A stretch of 64,000 bases of DNA from Castor canadensis (GCF_047511655.1 NC_133389.1:29797501-29861500); one strand, 5' to 3'. Shown: positions 36,116-47,885, counted from the stretch's first letter. Numbers and translations: made by a program. Notes: generated by a model from the letters alone, not told the origin.

Positions 36116-36884
36116 CAAGAAGAGTCATTGAACTTAGTTTCCTTCTGCTATGCCCCAAGCCCAAGTCTCTAACACAAAGAATTACCAATATGCAGACTAC
36201 TTGAAATGGAGGGGTAGGGCAGGGTACTATGAGAAACACAAAAATGAAAACCGAAATGTCACCTGCCACTCATTCATTTAAACAACAACTTATGGACATC
36301 TGCTTTGGAGCCAAGTGCTATGATAGATACTGGGATAGAGATGTGAGCAGAGGAAGCCCTTCCAGTACAGTGCTCAACCTGGTCTGCCCTTGTGGAGGAA
36401 GACAGATTTGAAGTCACCTAATATTAGCACTATATGACAGTATCATGGAAATATGCACCCAGCAACAAAGACAAGGAAGGTGCCAGCTTGGCCTGGGCCT
36501 CCATGGGGAGGACTCAACTAGGAGGAGAGCTCTGAGCCATGACTCCAAGAATGAAGAGAATTTTCAGTACAGAGAAGAAGGACAGCATACTAGAAAGATG
36601 TCACAGTGGAACAAGACTATTCTAGAAATGAGTGTGCTTAGAGGCAAACACTCATTCAGGAGTGGTTGAAGGAACAATGAGAAAAGAGTTTAGAAAAAGA
36701 ATGAAATCCCTGAGGAAGGCTTATTGGGAACATGGACGGTGATGGGCTATAGTTCTTTTCTTCTTGCTAAGAGGGATGTGTGTCATAAATAACCCTCTCA
36801 CATCCTCTCCTCAAGTTTAGAACCATTGGAAAATAAGACATAGGAAACACGTAACTGTTCAAATGTCTCCTCCTCCTCCTCCTG
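36116..36884. other. Intergenic DNA with an old L2/MIR-like stretch
   Basis: 36270-36420 resembles an ancient mammalian repeat (GCCAAGTGCTATGATAGATA; CTTGTGGAGGAAGACAGAT). Not assigned with confidence. Confidence 0.4.
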
Positions 36885-37400
36885 GTCCAGTGTGGCCCAG
36901 CTAAGTAGGAGGCAGAGGTAGGAGGATCATAGTCGGAGGCCAGGCCCAGGCAAATTCTCAAGAACCTATCTGAGGGGGTGGGGGGAGGGGGAGAAATGAC
37001 CCAAACATTGTATGCACATATAAAAAAAAAAAAAGAACCTATCTGAAAACTAAACTGAAGCAAAAAAAAAGGATGGAGGTGAGGCTCCAGCTAGGCATCA
37101 GTGGCTCACACACTTAATCCTAGCTATTTGGGAGGCAGAGATCAGGAAAATCGTGGTTTGAAGCCAGCCTGGGCAAATAGTTCACAAAACCCTATCTCGA
37201 AAATACCCAACATACAAAGGGGAGAAAAAAGAAAGAAAAATACCCAACAACAAAAAAAAAGACTGACTGAGTGGCTCAAGTTGGAGAATTCATGCCTCGC
37301 TAGAGGCCCTTTTTAAAAGCAAGTAATGCCAAACAAAACCAAAAAAAAACAAACAAACAGCCCCTGACTTCAAACCTTGGTACTGCCAAAAATAAATAAA
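36885..37400 (+). mobile_element. Two composite SINEs
   Basis: A diverged one, 36885-37085, carrying the L1 tail; and 37089-37400, whose linker and tail are expanded by A-rich repeats. Confidence 0.78.
36974..37032 (+). mobile_element. Tiny L1 3'-end insertion, 59 bases, inside a SINE
   Basis: GGGGGAGGGGGAGAAATGAC, then CCCAAACATTGTATGCACAT and an A-tail. A perfect 14-base repeat AAGAACCTATCTGA (36960-36973, 37033-37046) made of SINE text proves the insertion split a SINE. Confidence 0.87.
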
Positions 37401-37875
37401 ATCTCAACTTTATGATAAATAAAACTCCAGGGAAGGACACAGTGCAAATTGCGGTCTCTGTTTTCTACCATGTCAGGGTGAATACAGATAGATATGAACT
37501 CAGTTGCAAGGAGTGCCAGGCAACCTCAGCCCTTCCCTCAAAAGGCAAGTTTTTTGCCTGGTAAGTAGCCCAGAATATGTCCTCTCTATAGACAGGCAAA
37601 CTCTAAAGCCTCCTCTAAAGACAGTAGCCAGCAGGGCTCAGTTGAGCATGCTCAGTTCCTTCCTTGCAATTTTCCAATCAAGTGAGTCATTCTTCCTAAG
37701 AGAGACAGGACAGAGAGACTCCAGGAATGTGACTCAAATGAAGCCCTCTCCACAAGGAAATATAAGGAGTCAGGAATGGAAGTCACAATCCACACGCACT
37801 ATGTTGGAACTCACATTGTCATTGTTCTCTAAAACAAAGAGCTACTTCACATTTATGTAGAAATCCAACTTTGAT

Positions 37876-38432
37876 TTTTGTTGGTGCTGGGAATCAAACC
37901 CAGGCCCTGGCATATGCTAGGCACACACTCACTCTACCATTGAACCACATCCCCAGCCTAAAACCAAACTTTTCAAGGCACTTTCACATCTGTAAAATAA
38001 GAGCATCGAAAGAAAAGATAGAAAGTTTTCAGAAATCACCTAAGCCAAGCTGGGCACTTTGTCTCATACTTGTGGTCCAGTTACTTGGGTGGTGGTGGTA
38101 GGAAGATCTCAGCCTAAGGCCAGCCCAGGCAAAGTCAGCACAAGACTCTATTTGAGAAAGAAAAAAAAACTAAAATCAAAAAGGACTGGAGCTTCTTGAT
38201 GTAAGGCTTCGAGTTCAATCCCTGGTACTTCTTAGGTCTACTCACCCTTTTTTTTTTTCAGTGCTGGGGTTTGAACTTGAACTCAGGGCCTACACATTGA
38301 GCCACTCCACCAGCCTTATTTTTGTGATGGGATTTTTCAAGATAGATTCTCAGAAACTATTTGCCTGGGTTGGCTTTGAACCGCAATCCTCCTGATCTCT
38401 GCCTCCTAAGTAGCCACCAGCACCCGGCTAAC
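37876..38432. mobile_element. ID (minus), composite (plus), composite (minus)
   Basis: Minus ID 37876-37960; plus composite 38046-38230; minus composite 38247-38432. The last two face each other, tail to tail, as an inverted pair. Confidence 0.82.
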
Positions 38433-40049
38433 CTGAATCTTTCTTCATCTTTGTATTCTTTTCTCTGAAGCAGCTATCCCGAAGATTAGAACAACTGCTT
38501 GAAAAGGGAGTTGAAGTAAAAAAAAGATGTTGAGCAAGGTAAGTGTTCTTATTGGGCTCGAGGTGTTTGGTCTAAGAAGCATATTTGTTTGTATTTGCAT
38601 TGCCAGGGCTCAGCACAGAGTCTGATCCACAGCAGGTTTCCATACCTTTGAGTTGAATGTATGCAGGAATAATGAATGGTTGAAAGGCTGGAAGACTGGA
38701 GACAAGAAATGTCTTTTTTTTTTTTTTTTTTGTCAGAAATGAGCGAAGAGGGATTCTTGAAACAATACAGCAGTGAACTTGGCATTGATCTGAGGCTTCT
38801 GCCAGGCTTGTACTCTGGCACATAGCCCCATTCTCCAGGGATCTTTGAAGGTCATCTTGGGCTCTTTCCCCTCCTTTGTCCCTATATCAAATTTGTTTCC
38901 AAGTTCTCTCATATCTCCTTCTTTTCCATCACTGTGACCACATTCTGGCCCTTATCGCTTCGGGTTGGTTTGGACTCGTGTGTCTGGCAGGGGTGAGCAG
39001 AGAGGCCTGGGAGGGAGCTAGGAGGCTATCTCAGTGGATCAGGCTGCAGTTGACACTGGCTTTTGTCTCCTCTCCCTCTTCATGGTCTGGGTCTTGCTCC
39101 TTATCAGCTCCCCTCACATGTACCCCCAGGCTTGTTCTTCCAACAAGCACCCAGCTCCTTGCTTTGCCAGATACTCCCCACACATTCAGGCTTTCTCTAC
39201 CACCTCCCCTGGGCCTCTCCCTCCCCCAACCCCCTCTTCAGGTTTCAATTAACTAGCTGCCCACAGATTGCAGCAAATTTATTCTCCCTGAAATAGAAGT
39301 GACCCATAACAAGGCTTAATGAGATCATCCCCCAAGGAATTTAATAAGAGCCAATCCCTTTAGCCAGGCAGATGAGAGTGTCAGCTGTGTGCGAGTGTTT
39401 GGGGGAGGGAAGACAGAGGGTCAATGCTTCACCTCTGGATTGTATTGGTGGTCTAAGACCCCTGGGGCAGATAGTAGGGAATGTGGATAGCAGGGAGACT
39501 TGGCAGACTCCCTGGATGAGAGAATATCAAAGCACAACCTTGTCACTTCAGAAGTTTGTCAACGGTCAACAGGAAACCTGATGCCCACCCTGACTCAGCT
39601 GCCCATGAGGTCCCAGGTCAGTTCTACAAGCCCAAGAGCTTCAGATGCCTCAACACAAAGATTGCTGGAGGGGATTCTTCACTCTCTCGTAAATTAACAG
39701 AGATCCTGGCTGATGTCCAGCATGGCGGAGTTTGCCCTACAAGCAGGGAAAAAGAGAATGTTTGTTTTTCCGGCTCTTGAAAATTGATCCTCTCTGCAGC
39801 CAGGAGCATTGCCAGCTGTGGTCAGTGACCAGTCTGCAGATGGGTCATGGCGGACTCAGGGTGAGTCCTCAGTTGTCTGCATTTTCTCTGCCTGTGCACC
39901 AGCCACCTTGACAGCATACCTCCTTGGCACCTACTACTCACCCAGTGGAGGACCACTGTCCCTTTTCCCAACACTAGAGCACTCAGCATCTGTTCGTACA
40001 GTCTCTGAAAGCTACAGCCTGAAAGACTCCTAGACATACCCTAGTCCAA

Positions 40050-40130
40050 CCATCTTCCTAATTCACAAATGAGCAACTAGGGCCCAGAGAGGTTGAAGGG
40101 ACATCCTTAAGGTACTATTTGCCTATACTG
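40050..40130 (+). mobile_element. MIR fragment
   Basis: CACAAATGAGCAACTAGGGC, then CCAGAGAGGTTGAAGGGACA matches the 3' half of MIR. A similar weak MIR-like stretch lies at 30635-30705. Confidence 0.65.
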
Positions 40131-42154
40131 CATAACAACTGCCACCATCTAGCAGATTTAAACAACACACAGAGGTTGGTTCCATGAGTGAGGAGTCTGA
40201 GCTGGCCTGGCTGATTCTGCTCCAGGTTTTACCAGATGAGACCAAGGTGTTACCTGGGAGTGTGTGCGTGTGTACTAGCAGTACAGGACTTCGGACTTGC
40301 TAGAAGGCACTCTACCACTTAAGCCATGCCCCTAGGCCTAGATGAGAGGATTTTTTAGGGGAATTGTGGTTCATGTGATTTTGGAGGCTGAGAAGGACCA
40401 CACTGGACCCTAGAGGCTAGTAGCAGTCCACATTAGAAAGCCCCAGAACCTCAGAACTCTCAGCTTAAGCTGAAGGCCTGAGAACCTAGAGATTCTGTTT
40501 TAAGTCCCAGAGTGCAAAGGCTGGAGAGCTTGGAGTTCTGATGTCTAAGAGCAAGAGAAGAGTGCCCTCAGGCTTTTTCTTCTCCCAGTCCTTGGCTGAT
40601 TGTATGGAGCCCACTTATATGAAGGCAGATGTTTCTTACTCAGTTCACCAGCTTACGCATCAATCTCTTTGGGAAACACCCTCACAGACACCCCCAGAAA
40701 CAATGCCCTATCAGTTCTCTAGGTTAAAGCCAGTAAGATGATTCCTAAAATTAACCATCTCAAGGTTCCACCCACACCCAAAGGAAGGGGTTCATGCAGG
40801 GCAGGCACATCTCAATAGGAGATGTGAATCTTAGGGCCACCCTGGATCTACCTAGGTAATAGCAACTAGGTAATAGCAGAGATAAGACAAAGAACCCATA
40901 TTTCACATAGAAATGTTCCAGATTCTGGAAAGCAGGTGCTTATACAGTAAACCCATAAAGTCCTGGTGGCATTTGAGCTAGCACCAGTCATCACACACTT
41001 CAGATTTCTGTAGTTGACCGAATAATGGTAGCTCCGGCTAGGTTTTGCTTCCAGATGGATCCAGGTCAGATCAGATTTTGCCAAATGAATTATGGAAACC
41101 CTTTGGATTTTTAGAGCTTTGGAAATTCCAGTAAGAAACTGTGAACCTATAGTAAGCGATGTCCACTGAATTCTCACCAAATGCCAGACATGGACCAGAA
41201 CTCTCACAGTCCTGTGGAGGATTACGATTTTTAAGATATTAACCATTTTCCTCCTTCTGTATCCTTTCCTTCCCTTCTCATTTAGGTGGGCTCTGTACTC
41301 ACAGATGTGGGGGTGGGAGGAGGCTGGGGGAAACCTAAGTGTCTCTTGCTTATGTTTTCCCAAAGCTGCTCAAACCCTAGATTGAGGCTTTGACAAAGCA
41401 GACAACAAAAGCCAACTGACCAACCAACCTAAAAATCAAAACAACAAAACCCAGAAACTGGAAGTAGATCTTTCACACCAGTCTAGAGAGTAGGAGGAGA
41501 AGGCTGTGGCTTCTGGAAGCTCTCCTTGGCTGGCTGGACCTCAAGGGTTAGCACAGTGTGCTGTGCCTATATATACTGGGATTTGGGTACCTCTCAGCAT
41601 GGTTCCTCGCCAGTGGAAGGAAAGGGCATCCTGATTGGACACTGCCTGACGGGGGAGGGGTGCTTCCTTCTTGCTTGTTCATAAATATCCTGCCAGCTAG
41701 TCTTCTCTTTGCAGCCAGAGCAAGACTATTTTCCTCCAGCCCAAGGGCAGAGCTGGTGAACAGAGCAGCTGTTGCTCAGTAAATGTCCCTCCGAGATTCT
41801 TCAGTGAGTTCTTGACAGGTGCCACGTGTGTGTGCTCTAGGTGCCCCCAACAGGTTCCTGTGCAGTTAACATACTCGCAGGAGGCTGATTTGAGAGATTC
41901 TTCATTCTAGTTCATCATGGTCCCTATTAACTTTATTACATCATCCTCCACTCTCGAGGGACCAGAAACTAACTCATGATAAAGTTGGTGCAATTCCAGG
42001 CTTGAGGTAGGAAAATGGTTTGGGTGCTGGGTTTGTATCCCTGCTGGAGTGAGTCTTGTCAGGTTGATTTGACTTTGGCTTCAGATCCCCAAGGGTAGCA
42101 TTTCAGGGGTTGGGTTTGTCCTTTTTCTTCCTCTTTGAAGTATTTTAAAGATGT

Positions 42155-42173
42155 GACTGCCCTCTGGTGGCTA
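42155..42173 (-). promoter_or_regulatory. CTCF-like site between ARK2N and HAUS1
   Basis: GACTGCCCTCTGGTGGCTA on the plus strand fits the reverse CTCF core (CCACCAGAGGGCAGT) well. It is in single-copy DNA 7 kb beyond the HAUS1 3' end and shares the orientation of the two sites at the CpG island. Confidence 0.5.
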
Positions 42174-42417
42174 AAATTATGTTTGTCGATGCCCATGTCT
42201 CATACATAATCCACACAAGTGATTCAGTATCGTCTGAGAGTTGCTGGGATAGGCTAGAGTTATTTGGGATGGGGAGTAACAAAGCAGGGTGCCACTTCTA
42301 TCTTTCCTGGCATGAATACAAGACTTTAGGTAGTTAATTGGATCTGGATCTGGATCACTTCAGCTGTAAACTTCATTTAGGCAGGAAACCTCTTTTGTTT
42401 GATGCAGAATTTCATCC

Positions 42418-42490
42418 TTTGTGCCTAGCAGGGTGCCTGGCATGACACACAGTAAGTACTCAAAAATGTTTACTGAATCAGTGGATGAAT
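42418..42490 (+). mobile_element. L2 3'-end fragment
   Basis: TGCCTAGCAGGGTGCCTGGC, then AAAATGTTTACTGAATCAGT matches the 3' terminus of L2. Similar weaker L2-type ends are at 38600-38675 and 55285-55340. Confidence 0.65.
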
Positions 42491-42499
42491 TGCTTCCTT

Positions 42500-43006
42500 A
42501 AAGGGTCTCTCTTTGTAGCCCAGACTAGCCACAAACTCTCCATCTTCCTGTTTCTACCTCCCAAGAGCTGGGGACTATAGACCTGTGCCATCATTCCCAG
42601 TCCCTGTTCATTTTTACCTTATTTTACTGCCTATCCATACATGCTAAAAAAAAAAAAAAAAGCATTTGTAAAAAAAATTCATAATCTATTTATTCTTTAA
42701 AAGCGCCACAAAATTAGAATAGATGAGCTTCCTTGATATGATAAATAAATAGACCTAGAACCAGGCTTAAAGGCAAACCTTTTTAGTAGAAGTGTTTCCA
42801 CTGAACTCAGGAGCACAGGGTTGTTCCCTTTGGGAGATGACTTTTCAAAGGCAGCCACATGCTTATAGTGTAATCCTGGCAATCCACCCATTGATAGGGA
42901 ATCCATGTCCCCTTCAAATTAAGCTGGAGATGTGGCTCAAGCAGTAAGAGCAAGCCTAGCAAGCACAGAGCCCCGAGTTCAAATTCCAGTACCACAAAAA
43001 GACCCA
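42500..43006. mobile_element. B1 (minus) and ID-like half (plus)
   Basis: B1 42500-42603 and right half 42921-43006, the latter abutting the old L1. A poly-A run lies at 42647-42661. Confidence 0.75.
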
Positions 43007-43014
43007 CAAAACCC

Positions 43015-43530
43015 CACAGTGGGATACTACTGACATCTACAAGACAGTTAAAAATTCTAATGATGGTATCAAGGACTTATAAGGATATGGAGCAACCAGA
43101 ATTCTCACACACAAAGCTGGTGGGAGTATAAATCAATAGAATCATTTTGGGAAATGTTTTGGTAGAATTTTCTAAAGTTTGACATACCAGAAATTTTAGT
43201 TCTAAATGCATATACACGTGTAGTAAATGAAAATATACAGTTGGTTCTATGAAGAATTACAGAATTTTCGAGTTCTGCATATGCAGATTTAACCAACCAC
43301 AGATGAAAAATGTTTGTGGAAAACTGCATTTGTGCTGAACATGGATAACAACTATTTACATGGCATTTACATTGTAGTAGGCATTCTAAGTAATCCAGAG
43401 ATGATTTAACATATAGGAGGGATGTGTGTAGTTATATCCAAATATTGTACGAAGCAACTTTATTCATAGGAACCCCAAATGGAAGCAACACCAATGTCCA
43501 ACAGAATGAATGAAAGAATGGTGTTCCAAA
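43015..43530 (+). mobile_element. Old L1 ORF2 fragment split by a DNA transposon
   Basis: 43015-43237 and about 43450-43530 read as ancient L1 ORF2 (GGATATGGAGCAACCAGAAT, then GAAGCAACACCAATGTCCAA). The middle is the MER2-like element. Heavily diverged. Confidence 0.7.
43238..43450 (+). mobile_element. MER2-like TcMar-Tigger DNA transposon remnant
   Basis: It begins CAGTTGGTTCTATGAAG next to a TA and contains ATTTAACCAACCACAGATG and AACAACTATTTACATGGCAT plus GTAATCCAGAGATGATTTAA, the hallmark text of non-autonomous Tigger elements of the MER2 kind. It is internally deleted and its far end is lost. Nested in the older L1. Confidence 0.7.
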
Positions 43531-43757
43531 GTAGGGCACTCTTGCCCCTTTGAACCAGATGGTTCTTTTTTTGTGTAGGCTAACCTATGTACTATAGGCT
43601 ATCTATCTAGTAGCACCCCTGGTTTCTTAGCCACTAGATGCTAATAATTCCCTAGTTGTGACAACCAAAAGTATTGCCAGACATTGTCAAAGGTCTCCTG
43701 GGAGAAGTAAATCCCTTTTTAAGTCCCTCCCTGAAGAATCACTACTCTAAGCAATAA
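43530..43757 (-). mobile_element. MER20 hAT-Charlie remnant
   Basis: The plus strand carries CACTAGATGCTAATAATTCC, GTTGTGACAACCAAAAGTAT and GCCAGACATTGTCAAA, the antisense of MER20, a short non-autonomous hAT element old enough to be shared by placental mammals. It directly follows the split L1. Confidence 0.75.
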
Positions 43758-43849
43758 AAATAAACTTCTTCTACATGTAACACTGTAGACAAAAGTCTTC
43801 CTTTACAGTATATCAAAGAAGCTAGACACAAATGCTATATGACTCTTTT

Positions 43850-44870
43850 GTTTTGGTTTTCTATGTAGCCCAGGCTGGCCTCAAATTGAGATCTTCCTGC
43901 TTTGAGTGCTGGGATTATAGATTCCAATTGAATAAAGTTCAAAACAGGCTAAATTAACTTATGTGCTGAAAGTTGGCATTTTTGTTACTTTAATGCTTAG
44001 ACTTTTAAATTTTATGTACTTTTTTTTTCTGGTACTGGGCTTTGAACTTAGGGCCTCACATTTGCTAGGTAGATGCTCTACCACTTGAACCACTGTACCA
44101 GCCATACTTTCGAGTTAGGGTCTCATGAACTATTTGTCCTGGGTTGACTTTGAACCACAACCCTCCTGATCTCTGCCTCCTGAGTAGCTAGGATTACAGG
44201 TGTGAGCCACCAGTGACTGGCTATGGGCTTTTCTTACTCTTTCAGTGCTGGAGACTAAACATAAGGCCTTGGCCATATTGGGTATGTATTCTACTGCTGA
44301 GCTACACTCCCAGCCCCACTGCTATGTTTTTAGGAAGTTTGTTTGTTTGATTGTTTTTACATTTGAGGAGCTTGGGAATCACCAGTCTAGATTTACAAAG
44401 GAATTGAAATGTAACTAGTAATTGGGCATGGTGGTGCATGCCTATAATTCCAGCACTCAAGAAACCTGAGGCAGGATTGACAGGTTTGTTTTTTTTTCCC
44501 CCTCCCATCCCATGTCTTCCCATATACAGACCAGGTACAGGGTATAGGGCCTGAGTTGACAAATATATGGGGTAGATTTACTTGTCCTCCTCTTTATCTA
44601 TACAGTCAGTGTCATAACACACTCTGTGGTAAGCACTAAAAGGCTTTTTTTAAAGTTTTCATAAGGATTTATTTTAGTATAACAGGATAAAGTATAGACG
44701 GGGGCAGGGGGAGAGAGAAAAACATCTCCTGTTCCTCACACAGGAAATGGGAGCAAAGACTCCTGTTTATCTTTTTTTAAGAGAGGTTTTATTTGAGGCA
44801 CCAGGAGGATGGGGAGTTTAAGGTCAGCCTGGGCTACATAGCAATACCCAGTCTCAAAAAAAAAAAAAGC
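43850..44870. mobile_element. B1, composite, ID and B1 fragments
   Basis: Minus B1 43850-43925; minus composite 44021-44222; minus ID 44239-44318; plus B1 start 44422-44485; plus B1 end 44795-44870. Confidence 0.78.
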
Positions 44871-45964
44871 TATGAGGAAAGATCTTTGGATTGGATTGGG
44901 AAATAAGCAATTTGGGCCTCAAACCTCATGGTACAACATCTGGCTATCATTTTTCTTTGAATCTTAGCTTTCCAGTTTGATAGTCTGTGAATTTATAAAC
45001 TACCTCTCCGAGACTGAGGGAAAATTCTCATTTACAACCCCACTACCTAAGATGCAGAGTTTAATAATATCTAATAAGTGAGCGAGTAAGCAGTGAGAAA
45101 ATGGAGGCAGCTATGGCATCCATCTGATCCGACAGTTTCCATGACATCCTTAAGGTCACGCTGCTGGTATCATCAGAGCCAGCTTCCATGCTCAAGTGTC
45201 TGAACATGCTGCAGAAACTCTGGATCTTGAAGAGGCAGAGAGCAATTCTCCCTCCTGATACTGTGGGGGCAGCTGTCAGCCCACACCACTGCAGCAGAAT
45301 TTTAAGAAAACTGTACATGTGGGAGCTGGGCACTGCAAGCTAAGCCTAAAAATACAGACCTGCACAATGTGAGAGGAAGCAGGCTGAGATCAGAAGGACA
45401 TCCATGCATCATGGCACCAAATAAAGCTGGCAGATTGGCCTCCCTGGGTGGTGTCTCATCCAACCCACAACATCAACAGTCCAGGCACAGGGCCACAGCC
45501 AGCCTGGGGTGAGCCATCTGTCACGTGCTCTGTGACGACCTACAAGAAAAAGTTCCTCTGACAACCAAACAAGCTCCAAGGACATCCACACACAATCATT
45601 AGTCCACTCTTAAAATAGCATCAGACATATTTTCACGGGGAACATCTTTTCATTCATGCTGCACTTCTTACCTAATGTCCAGCTTCAAGTGCTTCCGCAG
45701 GAGCAGAAGCTGTCACAGCTATTGCTATTCTGTGGTAACTGAAGCCCCTGCCTAGGTCAGAGTTCTAAATTTAGTATAGGCAAAGGCATATCTACCCTTC
45801 AGTTTGGCCCCTCCCATAAGGCAGAACACTGGGACAAACGGGAGTGACCCTCCAGGACTGGGACCTCCATAGCAATGGTTCCTAGGTTTGTGCTACTCTG
45901 TTAGACTAGTTTAGGTAGCTAAGTTTTAGAGACCTAGCAATAGTGGTTTAATGAAACAGTAAAA
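44871..45964. other. Single-copy intergenic DNA
   Basis: No SINE for about 1.1 kb. GC is higher than around it; it contains the unidentified minus frame at 45061-45333. Confidence 0.5.
45061..45333 (-). other. Unidentified 90-codon open frame
   Basis: A minus-strand frame beginning MPSSHMYSFLKILLQWCGLT in single-copy DNA 4 kb past the HAUS1 3' end. It has no recognisable domain and no A-tail or direct repeats. Codon use gives no clear verdict; a chance frame or old retrocopy is most likely. Confidence 0.2.
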
Positions 45965-46440
45965 GCAAACAGTATAAGAACTGGGGATGTAGCTTAGAGG
46001 TAGAGTGCTTGCCTCGTGATGCATAACGTCCTGGGTTCATTTCCCAGCACCACAAGAGAACAAAACAAAGCAACAAGAAAGTATCCAGACCAGTGGCTCA
46101 TGCCTGTTGCTAATCAGGAAGCAGAGATCAGGAGGATCATGGTTCAAAGCCATCCCAGGCAAATAGTTCGCAAGAACCTATCTTGAAAAAACCCATCAAT
46201 AAAAAAGGCTGGTGGAGTGGCTCAAAGTGTAGGTCCTGAGTTCAAGCCCCAGTACCACAAAAAAAAAAAAAAAAAAGAAAAGAAAGTATCCAAAGCTGGT
46301 TTATGACAGACACAACAGCCAGGCATAAAGGTAGAGGTACATGCCTGTAATTTTAGCACTCAGAAGGCTCAGACAAGCCTGGGCTATGTGGTGAAACTCT
46401 GTCTCAAAGAACAAAATGAACAAACAAAAAACCCTAACAA
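45965..46440 (+). mobile_element. ID, composite SINE and B1
   Basis: ID 45974-46056; composite 46088-46279 with perfect AAGAAAGTATCCA repeats (46075-46087, 46280-46292); B1 46315-46440. Confidence 0.88.
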
Positions 46441-46789
46441 ACCCAACCACACACAATATATGCTCCTGAATTGGAGAAACACGTGTAAAGTGCATTAACA
46501 AGAGAATTGGAGACATTTTGAATATGGATCATATATTCAGCAATAAGATTTCATCAATGTTAAATTTTCTGAATTAGATAATTTTATTGTCCTTATCTAA
46601 GAATGTCTCTGTTCTTAGAAAATAGATGCAAAAGTATTTAGGAGATAAAGTGATGATTCTCTACAGTCAGACATGCAGTGTAGGGGTCAGAAGTGAAGAC
46701 AAAATATACAGGCTTCTTTTCATACCCACCTCTTCCCCCTCACACACAAGTTTTTTGGGGGGACACAATTCAGTTCATAGCACACAATA

Positions 46790-47885
46790 ATGCATTGTGT
46801 TATATCTATCCTTTTAAATTTACTGAAGTTTGTTGTATAGTCTAGCATTAAACCTATGCTACCCTGGAGAGTATGCACTTGAGAATATGCTTTGTCATTG
46901 TTTTGGGTGGAGTATTCCATGGATTTTTGTTAGATCTAGGTGATTTACAGTGTATTTTAAGTCTTCTACTTTCTTCTTGATCTTTTACCATTTTGTTCTA
47001 TCCATTATTGAAAGTGTGGTACTCACTCTTGGGAATATACCCAAAAGACTGTGACACAGGTTACTTCAGAGACACCTGCACACCCATGTTTATTGCAGCA
47101 CTGTTCACAACAGCCAAGTTATGGAAACAGCCAAGATGCCCCACTACTGACGAATGGATCAAGAAAATGTGGTATCTATACACAATGGAATTTTATGCAG
47201 CCATGAAGAAGAACAAAAGGTTATCATTCGCTGGTAAATGGATGGAATTGGAGAACATCATTCTGAATGAGGTTAGCCTGGCCCAAAAGACCAAAAATCA
47301 TATGTTCTCCCTCATATGCGGACATTAGATCAAGGGCAAACAAATAAGGGGATTGGACTTTGAGCACATGATAAAAGCAAGAGCACACAAGGGAGATATG
47401 AGGATAGGTAAGACACCTAAAAAATTAGTTAGCATTTGTTGCCCTCAACGCAGAGAAACTAAAGCAGATACCTTAAAAGCAACTGAGGCCAATAGGAGAA
47501 GGGGACCAGGAACTAGAGAAAATGTTAGATCAAGAATTAACCTAGAAGGTTAATGCACAGGAAATTAATGTGAGTCAACTCCCTGTATAGCTATCCTTAT
47601 CTCAACTAGCAAAAACCCTTGTTCCTTCCTATTATTGCTTGTACTCTCTCTTCAACAAAATTAGAGATAAGGGCAAAATAGTTTCTGCCGGGTATCGAGA
47701 GGGTGGGGGGGAGAGGGAGGAGGCAGGGTGGGTGGTAAGGGAGGGGGTGGGGGCAGGGGTGAGAAATGACCAAGCATTGTATGCATATATGAATAAAAAA
47801 AAAAAAGTGTGGTACTGACATTTCCAACTATTATTATTGAATTGTATCTCTCCCTTTGTCAGTTTTTCCTTCATGTATTTTGGTG
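46790..47885 (-). mobile_element. Old L1 fragment (ORF2 middle), split by the young L1
   Basis: 46790-47010 and 47817-47885 are the antisense of an ancient L1 ORF2 stretch (plus strand GTTCTATCCATTATTGAAAG, then CCAACTATTATTATTG). The two parts join across the young insertion at 47011-47816. Too decayed to code. Confidence 0.75.
47024..47803 (+). mobile_element. Young L1, 5'-truncated, with clean target-site duplication
   Basis: The last part of L1 ORF2 is open to its stop at 47326-47328 (LLGIYPKDCDTGYFRDTCTP, then MFIAALFTTAKLWKQP, DEWIKKMWYLYTMEFYAAMK). A 3' UTR of about 470 bases follows with a strong G-tract (47700-47760), then TATGAATAAA and an A-tail. The 13-base repeat AAAGTGTGGTACT flanks it at 47011-47023 and 47804-47816. 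The perfect duplication and open frame indicate a recent insertion. It sits inside an older, oppositely oriented L1. Confidence 0.93.

Larger units (their letters stand above)
38433..42500. other. Long, SINE-poor intergenic stretch
   Basis: About 4 kb with only one minus right-half remnant (40268-40340), MIR/L2 fragments and a poly-T run at 38713-38731. 39240-39360 is AT-rich, low in CpG and free of repeats. The low SINE density contrasts with both flanks. It contains the CTCF-like site at 42155. Confidence 0.55.

Noticed and set aside
41540-41860. Possible LTR: CCAAT-like, TATA-like (CATAAATAT) and AGTAAA text in order
   Set aside because: No TG...CA ends, target repeats or family similarity that I can recognise.
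46993-47328. 111-codon host gene
   Set aside because: It is the end of L1 ORF2 plus a few codons of flanking DNA.
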